Positions 50,015 to 59,881 are shown, counted from the stretch's first letter. The stretch is DNA of 64,000 nt from an uncultured Maribacter sp. (GCA_947493885.1 CANLTE010000002.1:434001-498000), one strand, 5' to 3'. Program-made: numbers and translations. The notes: generated by a model from the letters alone, not told the origin.

Positions 50015-50827
50015 TTGAAAACTAGTGTTTTATATATTATTGAGAACTCCATAATTTCAAAATTTATTTATGGATTGATATTTCTTAACATTATAGCTTT
50101 AATTTTAGAGTCTAACAAAGATGTAGAGAACCATTATTTCACTTGGTTTAAGGCAATTGAATACATTTCAATAGCATTATTTTCTTTAGAATATTTATTA
50201 AGACTTTGGACCGCTAGTATTAATAAAAACATAAAACCTAAATTTGGGTCAAAAAGACTAGGATATATAGTATCAGGATATGGTATTATAGATTTAATCG
50301 CCGTGCTTCCGTTTTATCTTCCAATTTTAATTGGATGTGATATGAGAGTTCTAAGAACTTTAAGATTTTTTAGAATTTTGCGCATTCTAAAACTTGGGAG
50401 GTATTCTAAATCTTTAAAACTGATTAAAAAGGTACTTCATGAAACTAAACCGCAATTAATTGTAACAGTTTTTGCTACTTGGATTTTGTTGATAGTAGCT
50501 TCTTTTTTAATGTATTATGCGGAGAATTTGGCTCAGCCTGATAAATTTTCAAGTGTTGCAGATGCAATGTGGTGGGCAATAGCTACATTAACAACTGTGG
50601 GTTATGGAGATGTTTATCCTATAACCGCAATGGGTAAAATATTAAGTGCAGTTATAGCTTTAATTGGTATTGGTTTTATTGCTCTTCCAACAGGTATTCT
50701 GAGTTCTGCTTTTATCGAAAATGTTAAAAAGGAAAAGTTTGGTAAACAAAATTTTTGTAAATGCTCAAATTGCGGACAAAAAATAAATTTGACAGAGGAA
50801 GCATCAAAAATTAGTTGTCAAAACTAA
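50015..50827 (+). CDS. Voltage-gated potassium channel, 6-TM
   Basis: 270 residues, TTG start. Seen: S1-S3 helices, an Arg-rich S4 (MRVLRTLRFFRILRILKLGRYS), pore helix and selectivity filter ATLTTVGYGD, S6 (ILSAVIALIGIGFIALPTGILSSAF) and a C-terminal zinc-ribbon-like CKCSNCGQKI with a final Cys. Inner-membrane K+ channel of the KvAP/Kch class. Its end overlaps the convergent nuclease gene by 17 bp. Confidence 0.93.
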   Translation: MKTSVLYIIENSIISKFIYGLIFLNIIALILESNKDVENHYFTWFKAIEYISIALFSLEYLLRLWTASINKNIKPKFGSKRLGYIVSGYGIIDLIAVLPFYLPILIGCDMRVLRTLRFFRILRILKLGRYSKSLKLIKKVLHETKPQLIVTVFATWILLIVASFLMYYAENLAQPDKFSSVADAMWWAIATLTTVGYGDVYPITAMGKILSAVIALIGIGFIALPTGILSSAFIENVKKEKFGKQNFCKCSNCGQKINLTEEASKISCQN

Positions 50828-51626
50828 ACACTAAATACACTGGTAAATGGTCAGATAATTTTCTGGCCATTTCTAAATTATCGCAAAATTTCACAAAATC
50901 AATTATGCCCGAATTAATTTTTAAAAGCTCTTTTGAGTAATAAATATTATCGATGGCGTGATTTACGTAAATGTTGTTTTTGCATGAAGTTTTTAAAGTC
51001 GTTTTTTTATCGAAAATTGATGGAGTGTACCCTTCTTTTCTAAGTGCTTTAAAAGCATCATCTTTCTCGCACATATTAAAATCTCCAGCTATTACTAACG
51101 GACTCTGTATGGAATTTAAAACATACTTAGATATCGCTTTTACTTCATCTTGAGGGTTTTTATTGTACGGTCGTGAATGAAAATTTAGAATGCTAAACTT
51201 TTTTTGACCTAAATAAAAATCTAGTAAAAAAGGCTCTCTGTCAACCGTAGCGTCTATTTCAGCAATTAAACGGCCTCTGTTTTTTATTTTTATGTGTTTT
51301 GTTTTCCAAATAAAGGCGTATCGTTCTGTTACAAATTTTGAACTATGCGTAGGTGCACTTATAACATAATCCCATTTACTGCCTTTTCTATTTAAAATAT
51401 CCGTGAGTTTTGCTACTGCTTGAGCTCCGCCAAAACCTGCCACCACTTCTTGGATGGCTAAAATATCTGTATGCTTTACAATATCTGCAATTTGATTTAA
51501 CTCTTCACGACTTTTTGTTTTTCCAAAGTCGCGAATGTTCCAAGAAACTAGTTGAATGTCTTTTTTTTGAGAAAAAAGAATAGATTGACAGAATAAAACA
51601 ATAAGAAAAAGTAGTTTTTTAGACAT
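50811..51626 (-). CDS. Endonuclease/exonuclease/phosphatase family protein (DNase I-like), secreted
   Basis: 271 residues. Signal peptide ending LFSQ, then QLVSWNIRDFGK, ILAIQEVVAGFGG (catalytic Glu), FSILNFHSRPY, VIAGDFNMCEKD (Asp/Asn), and the C-terminal LSDHLPVYL (Ser-Asp-His). Metal-dependent extracellular nuclease or phosphodiesterase. Convergent overlap with the K+ channel gene. Confidence 0.9.
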   Translation of the reverse strand: MSKKLLFLIVLFCQSILFSQKKDIQLVSWNIRDFGKTKSREELNQIADIVKHTDILAIQEVVAGFGGAQAVAKLTDILNRKGSKWDYVISAPTHSSKFVTERYAFIWKTKHIKIKNRGRLIAEIDATVDREPFLLDFYLGQKKFSILNFHSRPYNKNPQDEVKAISKYVLNSIQSPLVIAGDFNMCEKDDAFKALRKEGYTPSIFDKKTTLKTSCKNNIYVNHAIDNIYYSKELLKINSGIIDFVKFCDNLEMARKLSDHLPVYLVFSFDN

Positions 51627-51862
51627 ATGGTATGGTTGTTTAGCAACAAAACTAAATATTGTAAAGAAATTAAATTATAGAATTCCGTAAAAGAAATAAC
51701 AATTTCTTCCAGTATTTGAGTATAAAAATGGAGTTGGGTATTTTTTTTAGGATGTTAATTGATTTTAGCGCTGTGTTTTTTTGTTGAAAATCAGTCTGTA
51801 ATGCGAAGTATTTATTTAGATTTTTTATGATTTACAGAACTGTTGTTTTAACCCAGTAAAAT

Positions 51863-51876
51863 ATGATAAAAATCAT
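51863..51876. promoter_or_regulatory. FNR/Crp-like palindrome upstream of nrfH
   Basis: ATGATAAAAATCAT: perfect 5 bp arms with 4 bp spacer, close to the FNR consensus TTGAT-N4-ATCAA. It lies in the 324 bp gap before nrfH (51627-51950), which otherwise shows only AT-rich sequence and a possible promoter (TTG 51932-51934, 21 bp, TATTTTTG 51956-51963). Anaerobic or nitrite-linked control by a Crp/Fnr protein is inferred. Confidence 0.6.
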
Positions 51877-51950
51877 AAAAAAACAATAATTTTTAAAAAT
51901 GAATTTTTCTTAAAAAAAAGACCATAACATCTTGATTATGAATAAATTTT

Positions 51951-52577
51951 ATGTTTATTTTTGTTCGGAAATCAGATGTAAAGTTGAAGAAAAAACCTGA
52001 AATATTACCCAATAAAAATTCAAAATGGAGAACTACCGCAGTTTTTCTTATAGCGGTTTTTTTGGGCATTGGATTGTTCTTAGCAAAAGAGGGAGAAGTA
52101 GTCTCCTATATGTCAGATAATCCAGAAGCATGTGTTAATTGTCATGTAATGACACCGGTGTATAATGCATGGATGCACAGTTCTCACCGTGAGTGGGCAA
52201 ATTGTAATGATTGCCACGTACCTCATAATAACATAGTAAACAAATATTTTTTTAAAGCTAAAGATGGTTTATACCATGCTTCCATTTTTACGTTAAGGGC
52301 GGAGCCCGATGTTATTAAAATGCAGGAAGCCTCACAAAAAGTAGTGCAGGACAATTGTATTCGTTGTCATGTACAACAAGTTACACAAACTAAATATGAT
52401 GGTTGGATAGACAATCATGCAGAAAATAGAACAGAAAGACAATGTTGGAGTTGCCATAAAGAAATTCCTCACGGAAGGGTTCATGGTATTTCTACCGTAA
52501 AATATAATATAGCACCATTACCAACAGATCAGGAAGAAGCAGTTATTCCAGATTGGTTACAAAAAGAAAAAGATTAA
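51951..52577 (+). CDS. nrfH: Cytochrome c nitrite reductase small subunit (NrfH)
   Basis: 208 residues from ATG 51951; TTG at 51984 would remove 11 and would fit better if the TATTTTTG at 51956-51963 is the promoter. Seen: basic N-terminus, TM anchor (TTAVFLIAVFLGIGLFLA) and four haem sites CVNCH, CNDCH, CIRCH, CWSCH. Quinol dehydrogenase that passes electrons to NrfA at the periplasmic face. Fifteen bases before nrfA. Confidence 0.95.
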   Translation: MFIFVRKSDVKLKKKPEILPNKNSKWRTTAVFLIAVFLGIGLFLAKEGEVVSYMSDNPEACVNCHVMTPVYNAWMHSSHREWANCNDCHVPHNNIVNKYFFKAKDGLYHASIFTLRAEPDVIKMQEASQKVVQDNCIRCHVQQVTQTKYDGWIDNHAENRTERQCWSCHKEIPHGRVHGISTVKYNIAPLPTDQEEAVIPDWLQKEKD

Positions 52578-52592
52578 ATAAGGCCGAAGCGT

Positions 52593-54086
52593 ATGAAAAA
52601 TAAGGTATTATTCGTAGTTACGATTGTTGCTGTTTTTTTATTAGGGTTACTAGCATCTAGTATCATAAATAGAAAAAGTGAAGCTAAGTATAAGTTTGTT
52701 CCAAAAGTGGATATTAGTGAAAACGAACCACGTAATAAGGTTTGGGGCGAAAATTATCCCAAAGAATATCAGTCATGGTTGCAAACTGCTGACACTACAT
52801 TTTCTAGTGCACAAGGCGGTTCAGCAATGCGAGATATGTTAGAAGAAGATCCCAGATTGGTTGTGCTTTTTGCAGGATATGGGTTCTCTAAAGATTATAA
52901 TCAGGGTAGGGGGCATGCATATGCTATTGAAGATATTCATAATTCATTAAGAACTGGTGGCCCTACTGGTAAAGGAGATGGCCCTATGCCAGCGACATGT
53001 TGGACATGTAAAAGTCCAGATGTACCCAGATTAATGAGCGAAAATGGTATTGCTGAATTTTATTCTGGAAAATGGGCAGATAAAGGCGAAGAAGTTGTAA
53101 ATCCTATTGGTTGTGCAGATTGTCATGATCCCAGCAATATGAAACTACGTATTACACGTCCTGCGCTGGTTGAAGCGTTTGATGCTATGGGAAAAGATAT
53201 TAATCAAGCAACTCATCAAGAAATGCGTTCGTTAGTTTGTGCGCAATGTCATGTGGAATATTATTTCAATAAAAAATTGCCTGGAAAAGAAGGAGTTCCG
53301 TATTTAGTTTTTCCATGGAAAGAAGGTATGGCTGTTGAGGATATGGAAAAATACTATGATAATATAGAGTTTTCTGATTGGACCCATAAAGTAAGTAAGG
53401 CTCCAATGCTAAAAGCGCAACACCCAGGATACGAAACATTTGTTACAGGTGTTCATGCGGATAGAGGAGTATCGTGTGCAGATTGTCATATGCCGTATAA
53501 AAGTGAAGGCGGACAAAAATTTACAGATCACCACATACAATCACCTTTAAATAATACGGCTAATGCATGTCAGGCTTGTCATAGAGAAGAATCTACCAAG
53601 TTAATGGCAAATGTGTATGAACGTCAGCGCAAGTCAACCGAAAACCGTTTAAAGTTAGAAGACCTTTTAGTAAAGGCACATGTTGAAGCAGGTAAGGCAT
53701 GGGAGTTAGGAGCTTCTGAAGAGCAAATGAAAGCGATACTAACCGATATTCGTCATGCACAATGGCGCTGGGATTATTCTGCCGCTTCTCACGGAGCATC
53801 ATTTCACTCACCAGTTGAAACCGCTAGAGTTATTGGAGGTGGGCTTGATAAAGCGGCGGAAGCAAGAGTTAAATTAGCACGTTTGCTAGCAGACCTAGGT
53901 CATAACAAGCCTGTTGATATGCCAGATATTTCATCCAAAGAAAAAGCGCAAGAGTACATTGGCTTGGATATGGAAAAATTAAAAGCTCAAAAAGAAACGT
54001 TTAAAGAAAATCTTTTACCAAAATGGATGGAAGCCGCTAAAGCTCGTGAAGCAAAAATGGGTGAGAAATCTGTTTCAATGAACTAG
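52593..54086 (+). CDS. nrfA: Ammonia-forming cytochrome c nitrite reductase (NrfA)
   Basis: 497 residues. Signal-anchor at the N-terminus; the active-site haem motif CWTCK (Lys-ligated) followed by CADCH, CAQCH, CADCH and CQACH, five haems. YLVFPWKEG and the HPGYETFVTGVHADRGVSCADCHMPY region carry the calcium and substrate-site residues. Reduces nitrite to ammonium with six electrons in the periplasm. Confidence 0.97.
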   Translation: MKNKVLFVVTIVAVFLLGLLASSIINRKSEAKYKFVPKVDISENEPRNKVWGENYPKEYQSWLQTADTTFSSAQGGSAMRDMLEEDPRLVVLFAGYGFSKDYNQGRGHAYAIEDIHNSLRTGGPTGKGDGPMPATCWTCKSPDVPRLMSENGIAEFYSGKWADKGEEVVNPIGCADCHDPSNMKLRITRPALVEAFDAMGKDINQATHQEMRSLVCAQCHVEYYFNKKLPGKEGVPYLVFPWKEGMAVEDMEKYYDNIEFSDWTHKVSKAPMLKAQHPGYETFVTGVHADRGVSCADCHMPYKSEGGQKFTDHHIQSPLNNTANACQACHREESTKLMANVYERQRKSTENRLKLEDLLVKAHVEAGKAWELGASEEQMKAILTDIRHAQWRWDYSAASHGASFHSPVETARVIGGGLDKAAEARVKLARLLADLGHNKPVDMPDISSKEKAQEYIGLDMEKLKAQKETFKENLLPKWMEAAKAREAKMGEKSVSMN

Positions 54087-54111
54087 GTATTTATTACTAA
54101 TTGTCCAACAC

Positions 54112-54151
54112 ATATCCTCATCGTTGTAATGACGTTTGAGGATATCTTTTT
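54112..54151 (+). terminator. Hairpin between nrfA and ccsBA
   Basis: ATATCCTCA (54112-54120) pairs with TGAGGATAT (54137-54145), followed by CTTTTTT. Likely partial terminator that lowers ccsBA expression relative to nrfHA; the inner AACG/CGTT bases could extend the stem. Confidence 0.65.
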
Positions 54152-54165
54152 TAAGAGAATGTATT

Positions 54166-57100
54166 ATGCAGAGAATATATAAAATATTTGCTTCGCCAAT
54201 ATTAGCAGTATTACTACTATTGATTTTTGGAGTAAGTATGGCAGTAGCCACATTTGTTGAAAACGATTTTGGTACAGCAACGGCTTGGAAATTAATTTAC
54301 GATGCTCTGTGGTTTGAGTTCGTGATGGTAGGTTTAAGCTTTTGTTTTATTGCTAATATTTACAAATACAAATTGCTGCGTAAAGAAAAATGGGCAATAC
54401 TGCTTTTTCATGTTTCTTTTGTTATTGTGGTTGTTGGAGCTGGAATAACCAGATATGACTCTTACGGAGGTGTAATGCGAATTCGAGAAGGTGAAACCTC
54501 TAATGTTATTATTTCTGATGCTAACTATTTAAAAGCAAAAATAACGGATGGAAAAACAACTAAAATTCTTAGAAAAAAATTAAGCTTTTCCCCGTTAACG
54601 AATAATGATTTTAGTATTGAAACTACCTTTAATGGAGCACCAGTTAAAATTTCGCATAACAAGTTTGTTGCAGATGCTTTACCAAAAATTGAAGATAATG
54701 TAAAAGGCGGTAAATCCCTTTTAGAAATGGTGGTTTCCAGTGGAAATGGTAGAGAAACCGTTTTTTTGGAAAAAGGAGAAGTAGAACGAATTGGGGAGCA
54801 TAATCATTTAATTGGTTTTGAAGCTGAGGGTAAGGGAGTGATTAATCTTGTAGAAAAAAATGGGCAGTTTCAAATAGTATCGCCTAGAAATTTAGACTTT
54901 TTTATAATGTCTTCTCAAAAAGCAGGTAAAATCAAAAAGGATTCCTTACAGGATATTACCTTAAGAACGTTATACCGAGATGGAGATGCTTCATTTGTCC
55001 CTACAGCATTTCACCCCAATGCTAGAATAGATATCGTTAGCACATCGGATAAGTTAAAAGATAACGACCCAAATAAAGATGATGCGCTTTTGGTAGATGT
55101 TGAGGTTAACAATCAAATTACCACAACAAATTTGTTATACCGACAAGGCTTTTTACCAACAGAACATAAGGCAGATATTGATGATTTATCGGTGGTTTTA
55201 TCCTATGGAGCAGAAGCCCAAGAAACGCCATTCGCTATTCAGCTTAACGATTTTCAATTGGAGCGTTATCCCGGCTCTACAAGTCCTTCATCTTATGCAA
55301 GCGAATTAACTGTTATTGATGGAAAGCAAAAAGAACCTTATCGTATTTTTATGAATAATGTGCTGGATTATAAAGGATATCGGTTTTTTCAAGCAAGTTA
55401 TGACACTGATGAATTAGGAACCGTATTATCAGTAAATCATGATGCGCTAGGCACATGGGTAACGTATTTAGGATATTTGTTAATGGGTATTGGAATGTTT
55501 TTTACACTTTTTGGAAAAGCGTCTCGATTTCAGCAAGTCAATAAAAAGTTAAATGACTTAAAAAGGCATAAAACCATTTTAGTTTTGGCATTTGCGCTAA
55601 CTGTAAACGGATTATCTGCAAATGAAACACAGGAAGAGGGTATAACTCCAATACAACAAATAATTGATGTTGATCATGCTGCTTTTTTTGGACGTTTAAT
55701 GGTACAAGATTTAGACGGAAGAATAAAACCAATTAATACCCTTGCGTCTGAATTTTTACGTAAAATATCAGGGAAGCCTTATTTTAAATTAATTCAGAAT
55801 GGAGGTAGTGTAAAGCTAGATGCCAATCAAACCTTTTTGGCAATGCATGTTTCTGGTAATTATTGGAAACAAATACCATTAATAAAAATTGATAAAAAAA
55901 AACTAGGTTCAGATTATGCGTTATTGGAGTTAGGGGAGAATGGCCTAATTTCTTTTCAAAACTTGTTAGATGCCTCAGGGCAATACGTTTTATCAGAAGA
56001 TGTTGAAGAAGCAAATTTAAAAAAGCCAGCGGAACGCAGCGAGTTTGATAAAGAAGTTTTAAAGGTTGATGAGCGTTTTAATATTTTGTATAACGTGTTT
56101 ATTGGAAACTACTTGAAGATTTTTCCGAATGATAACGACACTAACAACACATGGTTTACCTATACGCATCATTTTCAAGATTTTCCTTTAGAAGATGGAC
56201 GATTTGCTAAAACTATTATACCAGCATATTTTTCTGATGTAGCAGCTCAAAAATGGAATGCAGCAGGAGAAAAATTAAGTTATATAGATACTTATCAAAA
56301 AACACTGGCAAGTGATATTATGCCTAGTGATAAACGTGTTGCAGCTGAGTTATGGTATAATGAACTAAATCTTAATTTTTGGTTGTTTCAAGTGCTATTT
56401 GTTTTAGGGCTTTTACTTTTAGTTTTGGCGATGGTAAAAGTTTTTGTGGAGAAAAAAGGGATTGAATATATCTGGAATACCCTTATACTAATTACACTTT
56501 TAAGTTTTGTTGTCTTTGCTGGAAACATAATATTACGCTGGTATGTTGCGCAACACGCTCCTTGGAGTAATGGTTACGAAATGCTAATATTTGTAGCTTG
56601 GGTATTGATGTTGTGTGGGTTTTTAACGTTTAGAAAGTCCGATTTTGCACTTCCGTTGGCTACATTGTTTTCTGGGGCTTTACTTTTTGTTAGTTATTTA
56701 GATTGGATTAATCCAGAAATCACCAATTTAATGCCAGTGTTAAAATCGTACTGGTTAAAGGTACATGTAGCAACCATTGTTAGTAGTTACGCTCCATTAG
56801 CATTATCTGCAGTATTAGGATTAATGGCATTAATTTTAATGATTATAAAAACGCCAAAAACCAAAAATAAAATAGATTTAAAAATTAAGGAGTTAACTTA
56901 TATTAATGAATCATCAATGACCATTGGATTATTTGTGTTGGCAGTTGGAACCTTTTTGGGTGGAGTCTGGGCAAATGAATCATGGGGGCGTTATTGGGCA
57001 TGGGATCCAAAGGAAACTTGGGCATTGATTAGTATAATAGTATACGCCATAGTTTTGCATTTGCGATTTATTCCAGGGCTTAAAAACAAGTATGTGCTTA

Positions 57101-57300
57101 ATGTAGCTAGTATGTTTGCTTTTTGGTCAATTATAATGACGTCTTTCGGGGTAAATTACTATCTATCCGGATTACATAGTTATGCAGCTGGAGACCCAAT
57201 TCCAATTCCAAAGTTTGTATACTTTTTAGCAGTATTAATGGTGGTACTCGCCATTTGGGCATATATTAAAAATCAAAAAAAACAATTTAAACAGTATTAA
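54166..57300 (+). CDS. Fused cytochrome c biogenesis protein CcsBA (ResB-ResC)
   Basis: 1044 residues from ATG 54166; an in-frame TTG at 54136 lies inside the hairpin and is less likely. N-terminal ResB/CcsB half (four TMs and a large periplasmic loop), then CcsA half with TMs and the haem-handling WWD motif (ESWGRYWAWDPKETWALIS) plus conserved His residues (HAPWSNGYEML, LHSYAAGD). System II haem export and attachment for the c-type cytochromes encoded upstream. Overlaps uxaC convergently by 4 bp. Confidence 0.93.
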   Translation: MQRIYKIFASPILAVLLLLIFGVSMAVATFVENDFGTATAWKLIYDALWFEFVMVGLSFCFIANIYKYKLLRKEKWAILLFHVSFVIVVVGAGITRYDSYGGVMRIREGETSNVIISDANYLKAKITDGKTTKILRKKLSFSPLTNNDFSIETTFNGAPVKISHNKFVADALPKIEDNVKGGKSLLEMVVSSGNGRETVFLEKGEVERIGEHNHLIGFEAEGKGVINLVEKNGQFQIVSPRNLDFFIMSSQKAGKIKKDSLQDITLRTLYRDGDASFVPTAFHPNARIDIVSTSDKLKDNDPNKDDALLVDVEVNNQITTTNLLYRQGFLPTEHKADIDDLSVVLSYGAEAQETPFAIQLNDFQLERYPGSTSPSSYASELTVIDGKQKEPYRIFMNNVLDYKGYRFFQASYDTDELGTVLSVNHDALGTWVTYLGYLLMGIGMFFTLFGKASRFQQVNKKLNDLKRHKTILVLAFALTVNGLSANETQEEGITPIQQIIDVDHAAFFGRLMVQDLDGRIKPINTLASEFLRKISGKPYFKLIQNGGSVKLDANQTFLAMHVSGNYWKQIPLIKIDKKKLGSDYALLELGENGLISFQNLLDASGQYVLSEDVEEANLKKPAERSEFDKEVLKVDERFNILYNVFIGNYLKIFPNDNDTNNTWFTYTHHFQDFPLEDGRFAKTIIPAYFSDVAAQKWNAAGEKLSYIDTYQKTLASDIMPSDKRVAAELWYNELNLNFWLFQVLFVLGLLLLVLAMVKVFVEKKGIEYIWNTLILITLLSFVVFAGNIILRWYVAQHAPWSNGYEMLIFVAWVLMLCGFLTFRKSDFALPLATLFSGALLFVSYLDWINPEITNLMPVLKSYWLKVHVATIVSSYAPLALSAVLGLMALILMIIKTPKTKNKIDLKIKELTYINESSMTIGLFVLAVGTFLGGVWANESWGRYWAWDPKETWALISIIVYAIVLHLRFIPGLKNKYVLNVASMFAFWSIIMTSFGVNYYLSGLHSYAAGDPIPIPKFVYFLAVLMVVLAIWAYIKNQKKQFKQY

Positions 57301-58709
57301 AATCCAAAATAGTTTTTAGCATTATTGTAGCAAATGTCTTGAACAATTTTACCTAAAAAGGAAGTGTCGTTTGGAAGTTCACCGTTTTCTACATCAGTAC
57401 CAATGGCATTGCAAAGAATTCTTCTGAAATACTCATGTCTCGTAAATGATAAAAAGCTACGGCTATCTGTTAACATGCCTACAAATCTACTTAACAACCC
57501 TAAATTGGATAAAATAGTGAGGTGTTTTTCTATACCATCTTTTTGATCCATAAACCACCATGCTGCTCCCCATTGCATTTTTGAAGGAATTTCGTTGGTG
57601 TTAAAGTTCCCCATCATTGTTGCAAATGTTTCGCTTTGGGCTGGATTTATGTTATAGGTAATAGTTTTTGCGAGTTGATTGGTGCTGTCCAATCGGTCTA
57701 AAAAACTAGATAACGACTCAGAAAAATTATAGTCTCCAACGGAGTCGCAACCCGCATTAGAACCAAAAATAGCGGACAATCTACTATTGTTATTGCGAAT
57801 GGCACCTAAATGATATTGTTGTGTCCATCCTTTGTTGTGATACATTTTTGCCAGCTCGTACATTAGACATGCTTGGTAAGCTTCACGCTCTACAGAACTT
57901 ATATTTTCGTTTTGTATTCTTTTTTTAATAATAGTGTCTACTTGATTTTCTGAAAAATCAGCATTAGCTAAAGGCCCAGATAAACCATAATCCGATAGGC
58001 GACAACCCTCAGCATGAAAATAATCAACTCTGATTCTTAGAGCAGAGATGAGACTATTGTAATCTATGATTTTTTGATTTGCTGCTTTTTCTAATTTTGA
58101 AAGATAATCAACAAAAGAGCTGTTTTCTATATCAATAACAGCGTCTGCCCTAAAGGTTGGCAAAACTTTAATAGAAAAATTACTTTTGGCAATTTGTTTA
58201 TGCCATTTTAAGTCATCAACGGGGTCATCGGTAGTACATACTACAGTGACATTCATTTTGCTTAGTAATTGTCTTGGGGAGGTTTGTTTTAAGGCTTCTG
58301 AAGACATTTTGTAAATAGATTTTGCAGTACTAGGTTGTAAAATTTCTGAAATGCCGAAATATCGTTTAAGCTCTAAATGTGTCCAATGAAAAAGAGGATT
58401 TTTTATGGTATGTGGTACTGTTGCCGCCCACTGTTCAAATTTTTGGAAATTTGTGGAATCTCCAGTAATATATTTTTCGTCAATACCATTAGCGCGCATG
58501 GCTCGCCATTTATAATGATCTTCAGTCAACCACGCGTCAGTAATATCAGAAAAAGGCTCGTTTAGGGCTATTTGTTTTGCAGAAAGATGGTTATGATAGT
58601 CAATAATGGGCATTGCTTTTGCATAGTCATGGTAAAGCACTTTTGCCGTTTTATTTTGCAATAAAAAATCATCATTAATAAATGATGTATCTGTTTTTAT
58701 AGTACTCAT
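57297..58709 (-). CDS. uxaC: Glucuronate isomerase
   Basis: 470 residues, family length. Seen: IIDYHNHLSAKQIA (metal HxH), DHYKWRAMRANGIDEKYITGD, HWTHLELKRYFGI, TTDDPVDDLKWH, VLPTFRADAVI, DSRSFLSFTRHEYFRRILCNAIG. Converts D-glucuronate to D-fructuronate (or galacturonate to tagaturonate). Last gene of the uxuB-like - uxuA - uxaC operon, 4 bp overlap with uxuA. Confidence 0.97.
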   Translation of the reverse strand: MSTIKTDTSFINDDFLLQNKTAKVLYHDYAKAMPIIDYHNHLSAKQIALNEPFSDITDAWLTEDHYKWRAMRANGIDEKYITGDSTNFQKFEQWAATVPHTIKNPLFHWTHLELKRYFGISEILQPSTAKSIYKMSSEALKQTSPRQLLSKMNVTVVCTTDDPVDDLKWHKQIAKSNFSIKVLPTFRADAVIDIENSSFVDYLSKLEKAANQKIIDYNSLISALRIRVDYFHAEGCRLSDYGLSGPLANADFSENQVDTIIKKRIQNENISSVEREAYQACLMYELAKMYHNKGWTQQYHLGAIRNNNSRLSAIFGSNAGCDSVGDYNFSESLSSFLDRLDSTNQLAKTITYNINPAQSETFATMMGNFNTNEIPSKMQWGAAWWFMDQKDGIEKHLTILSNLGLLSRFVGMLTDSRSFLSFTRHEYFRRILCNAIGTDVENGELPNDTSFLGKIVQDICYNNAKNYFGF

Positions 58710-59872
58710 AACGATAAACTTTTTTGTATGCCTAATGATAAGCCTCTAATTTCTGCAAGCCCTTTTAATCTTCCAATAGCTGTATATCCAGCATAAGTAC
58801 TTTGGGCAAGTAAGTCATTTAATATTTGGTGTCCATGATCTGGTCGCATTGGAATATGTATTCCTCTTTTTTGTTCAACCTTTAAAACGGTCTTCACAAT
58901 TTCATACATGTCAGAAGAACCCTCTAAATGACAATCTTCATAAAAACTTCCGTCGGATTCTCGCCTTACATTTCGCAAATGAAAGAAATGTATTTTTTCT
59001 CCAAATTTTTCAATCATTTTTGGCAAATTGTTATTCGGATTTGCACCTAAAGACCCTGTGCAGAAAGTAATTCCGTTAGAAGGACTATCAATAAAATTGA
59101 TTAAATCTTCGAGGTCTTTTTCAGACTTTACAATTCTAGGTAATCCCATAATATCAAAGGGAGGGTCGTCTGGGTGAATCGCCATTTTAATTCCGTTTTT
59201 CTCAGCAACTGGAATAACTTCATTTAAGAAATACGATAAATTATTTTTAAGGTCTTTGTGGGTATAGCCATCGTATTGCGCAATCATTTTTGAAAATGAT
59301 GCTATTGTTAAATCGTCAACAGTTCCTGGGAGCCCCTTTAGAATGCTATCTTCAAGGCGTTGTTGTTCTGAAATTGGCATTTCAGAAAATCGTTTATTTG
59401 CAATAGTTAAAACCTCTTGAGAATAATCATTTTCAGCGCCATTGCGCTTCATAATAAAACATTCAAAAATGGCCATGTCTACTTTGTCAAAACGTAATGC
59501 AGTGCCTCCATTCTGTAATTGCCAATGTAAATGGGTTCTGGTCCAATCTAATACAGGCATAAAATTGTAACATACATTTTTAATGCCACAAGTAGCTAAA
59601 TTAACAAGACTTTGTTTGTAGTTTTCTATCCGTTTTTTATAATCACCGATTTTAAGTTTAATATTTTCGTGAATGGGTACGCTTTCTACAAAAGCCCATT
59701 CTAAACCAGCGTTCTCAATAGTTTTTTTAACTTTTAGGATTTCGTTTATTTGCCAAATTTCTCCATTTGGTATATGATGTAATGCCGTAACAATACCTGT
59801 AACTCCAGATTGTTTAATATGAGGTAAAGTAACGGGGTCGTTTTGACCAAACCATCTAAATGTTTCTTTCAT
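58706..59872 (-). CDS. uxuA: Mannonate dehydratase
   Basis: 388 residues. Seen: MKETFRWFGQNDPVTL start, GVTGIVTALHHIPNGEIW, VCYNFMPVLDWTRTHL, MAIHPDDPPFDIMGLPRIV, TFCTGSLGANPNN, FFHLRNVRRE and MRPDHGHQILND, all UxuA signatures. Dehydrates D-mannonate to 2-keto-3-deoxygluconate, using Mn2+ or Fe2+. Confidence 0.97.
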   Translation of the reverse strand: MKETFRWFGQNDPVTLPHIKQSGVTGIVTALHHIPNGEIWQINEILKVKKTIENAGLEWAFVESVPIHENIKLKIGDYKKRIENYKQSLVNLATCGIKNVCYNFMPVLDWTRTHLHWQLQNGGTALRFDKVDMAIFECFIMKRNGAENDYSQEVLTIANKRFSEMPISEQQRLEDSILKGLPGTVDDLTIASFSKMIAQYDGYTHKDLKNNLSYFLNEVIPVAEKNGIKMAIHPDDPPFDIMGLPRIVKSEKDLEDLINFIDSPSNGITFCTGSLGANPNNNLPKMIEKFGEKIHFFHLRNVRRESDGSFYEDCHLEGSSDMYEIVKTVLKVEQKRGIHIPMRPDHGHQILNDLLAQSTYAGYTAIGRLKGLAEIRGLSLGIQKSLSL

Positions 59873-59881
59873 AGTAAATTA

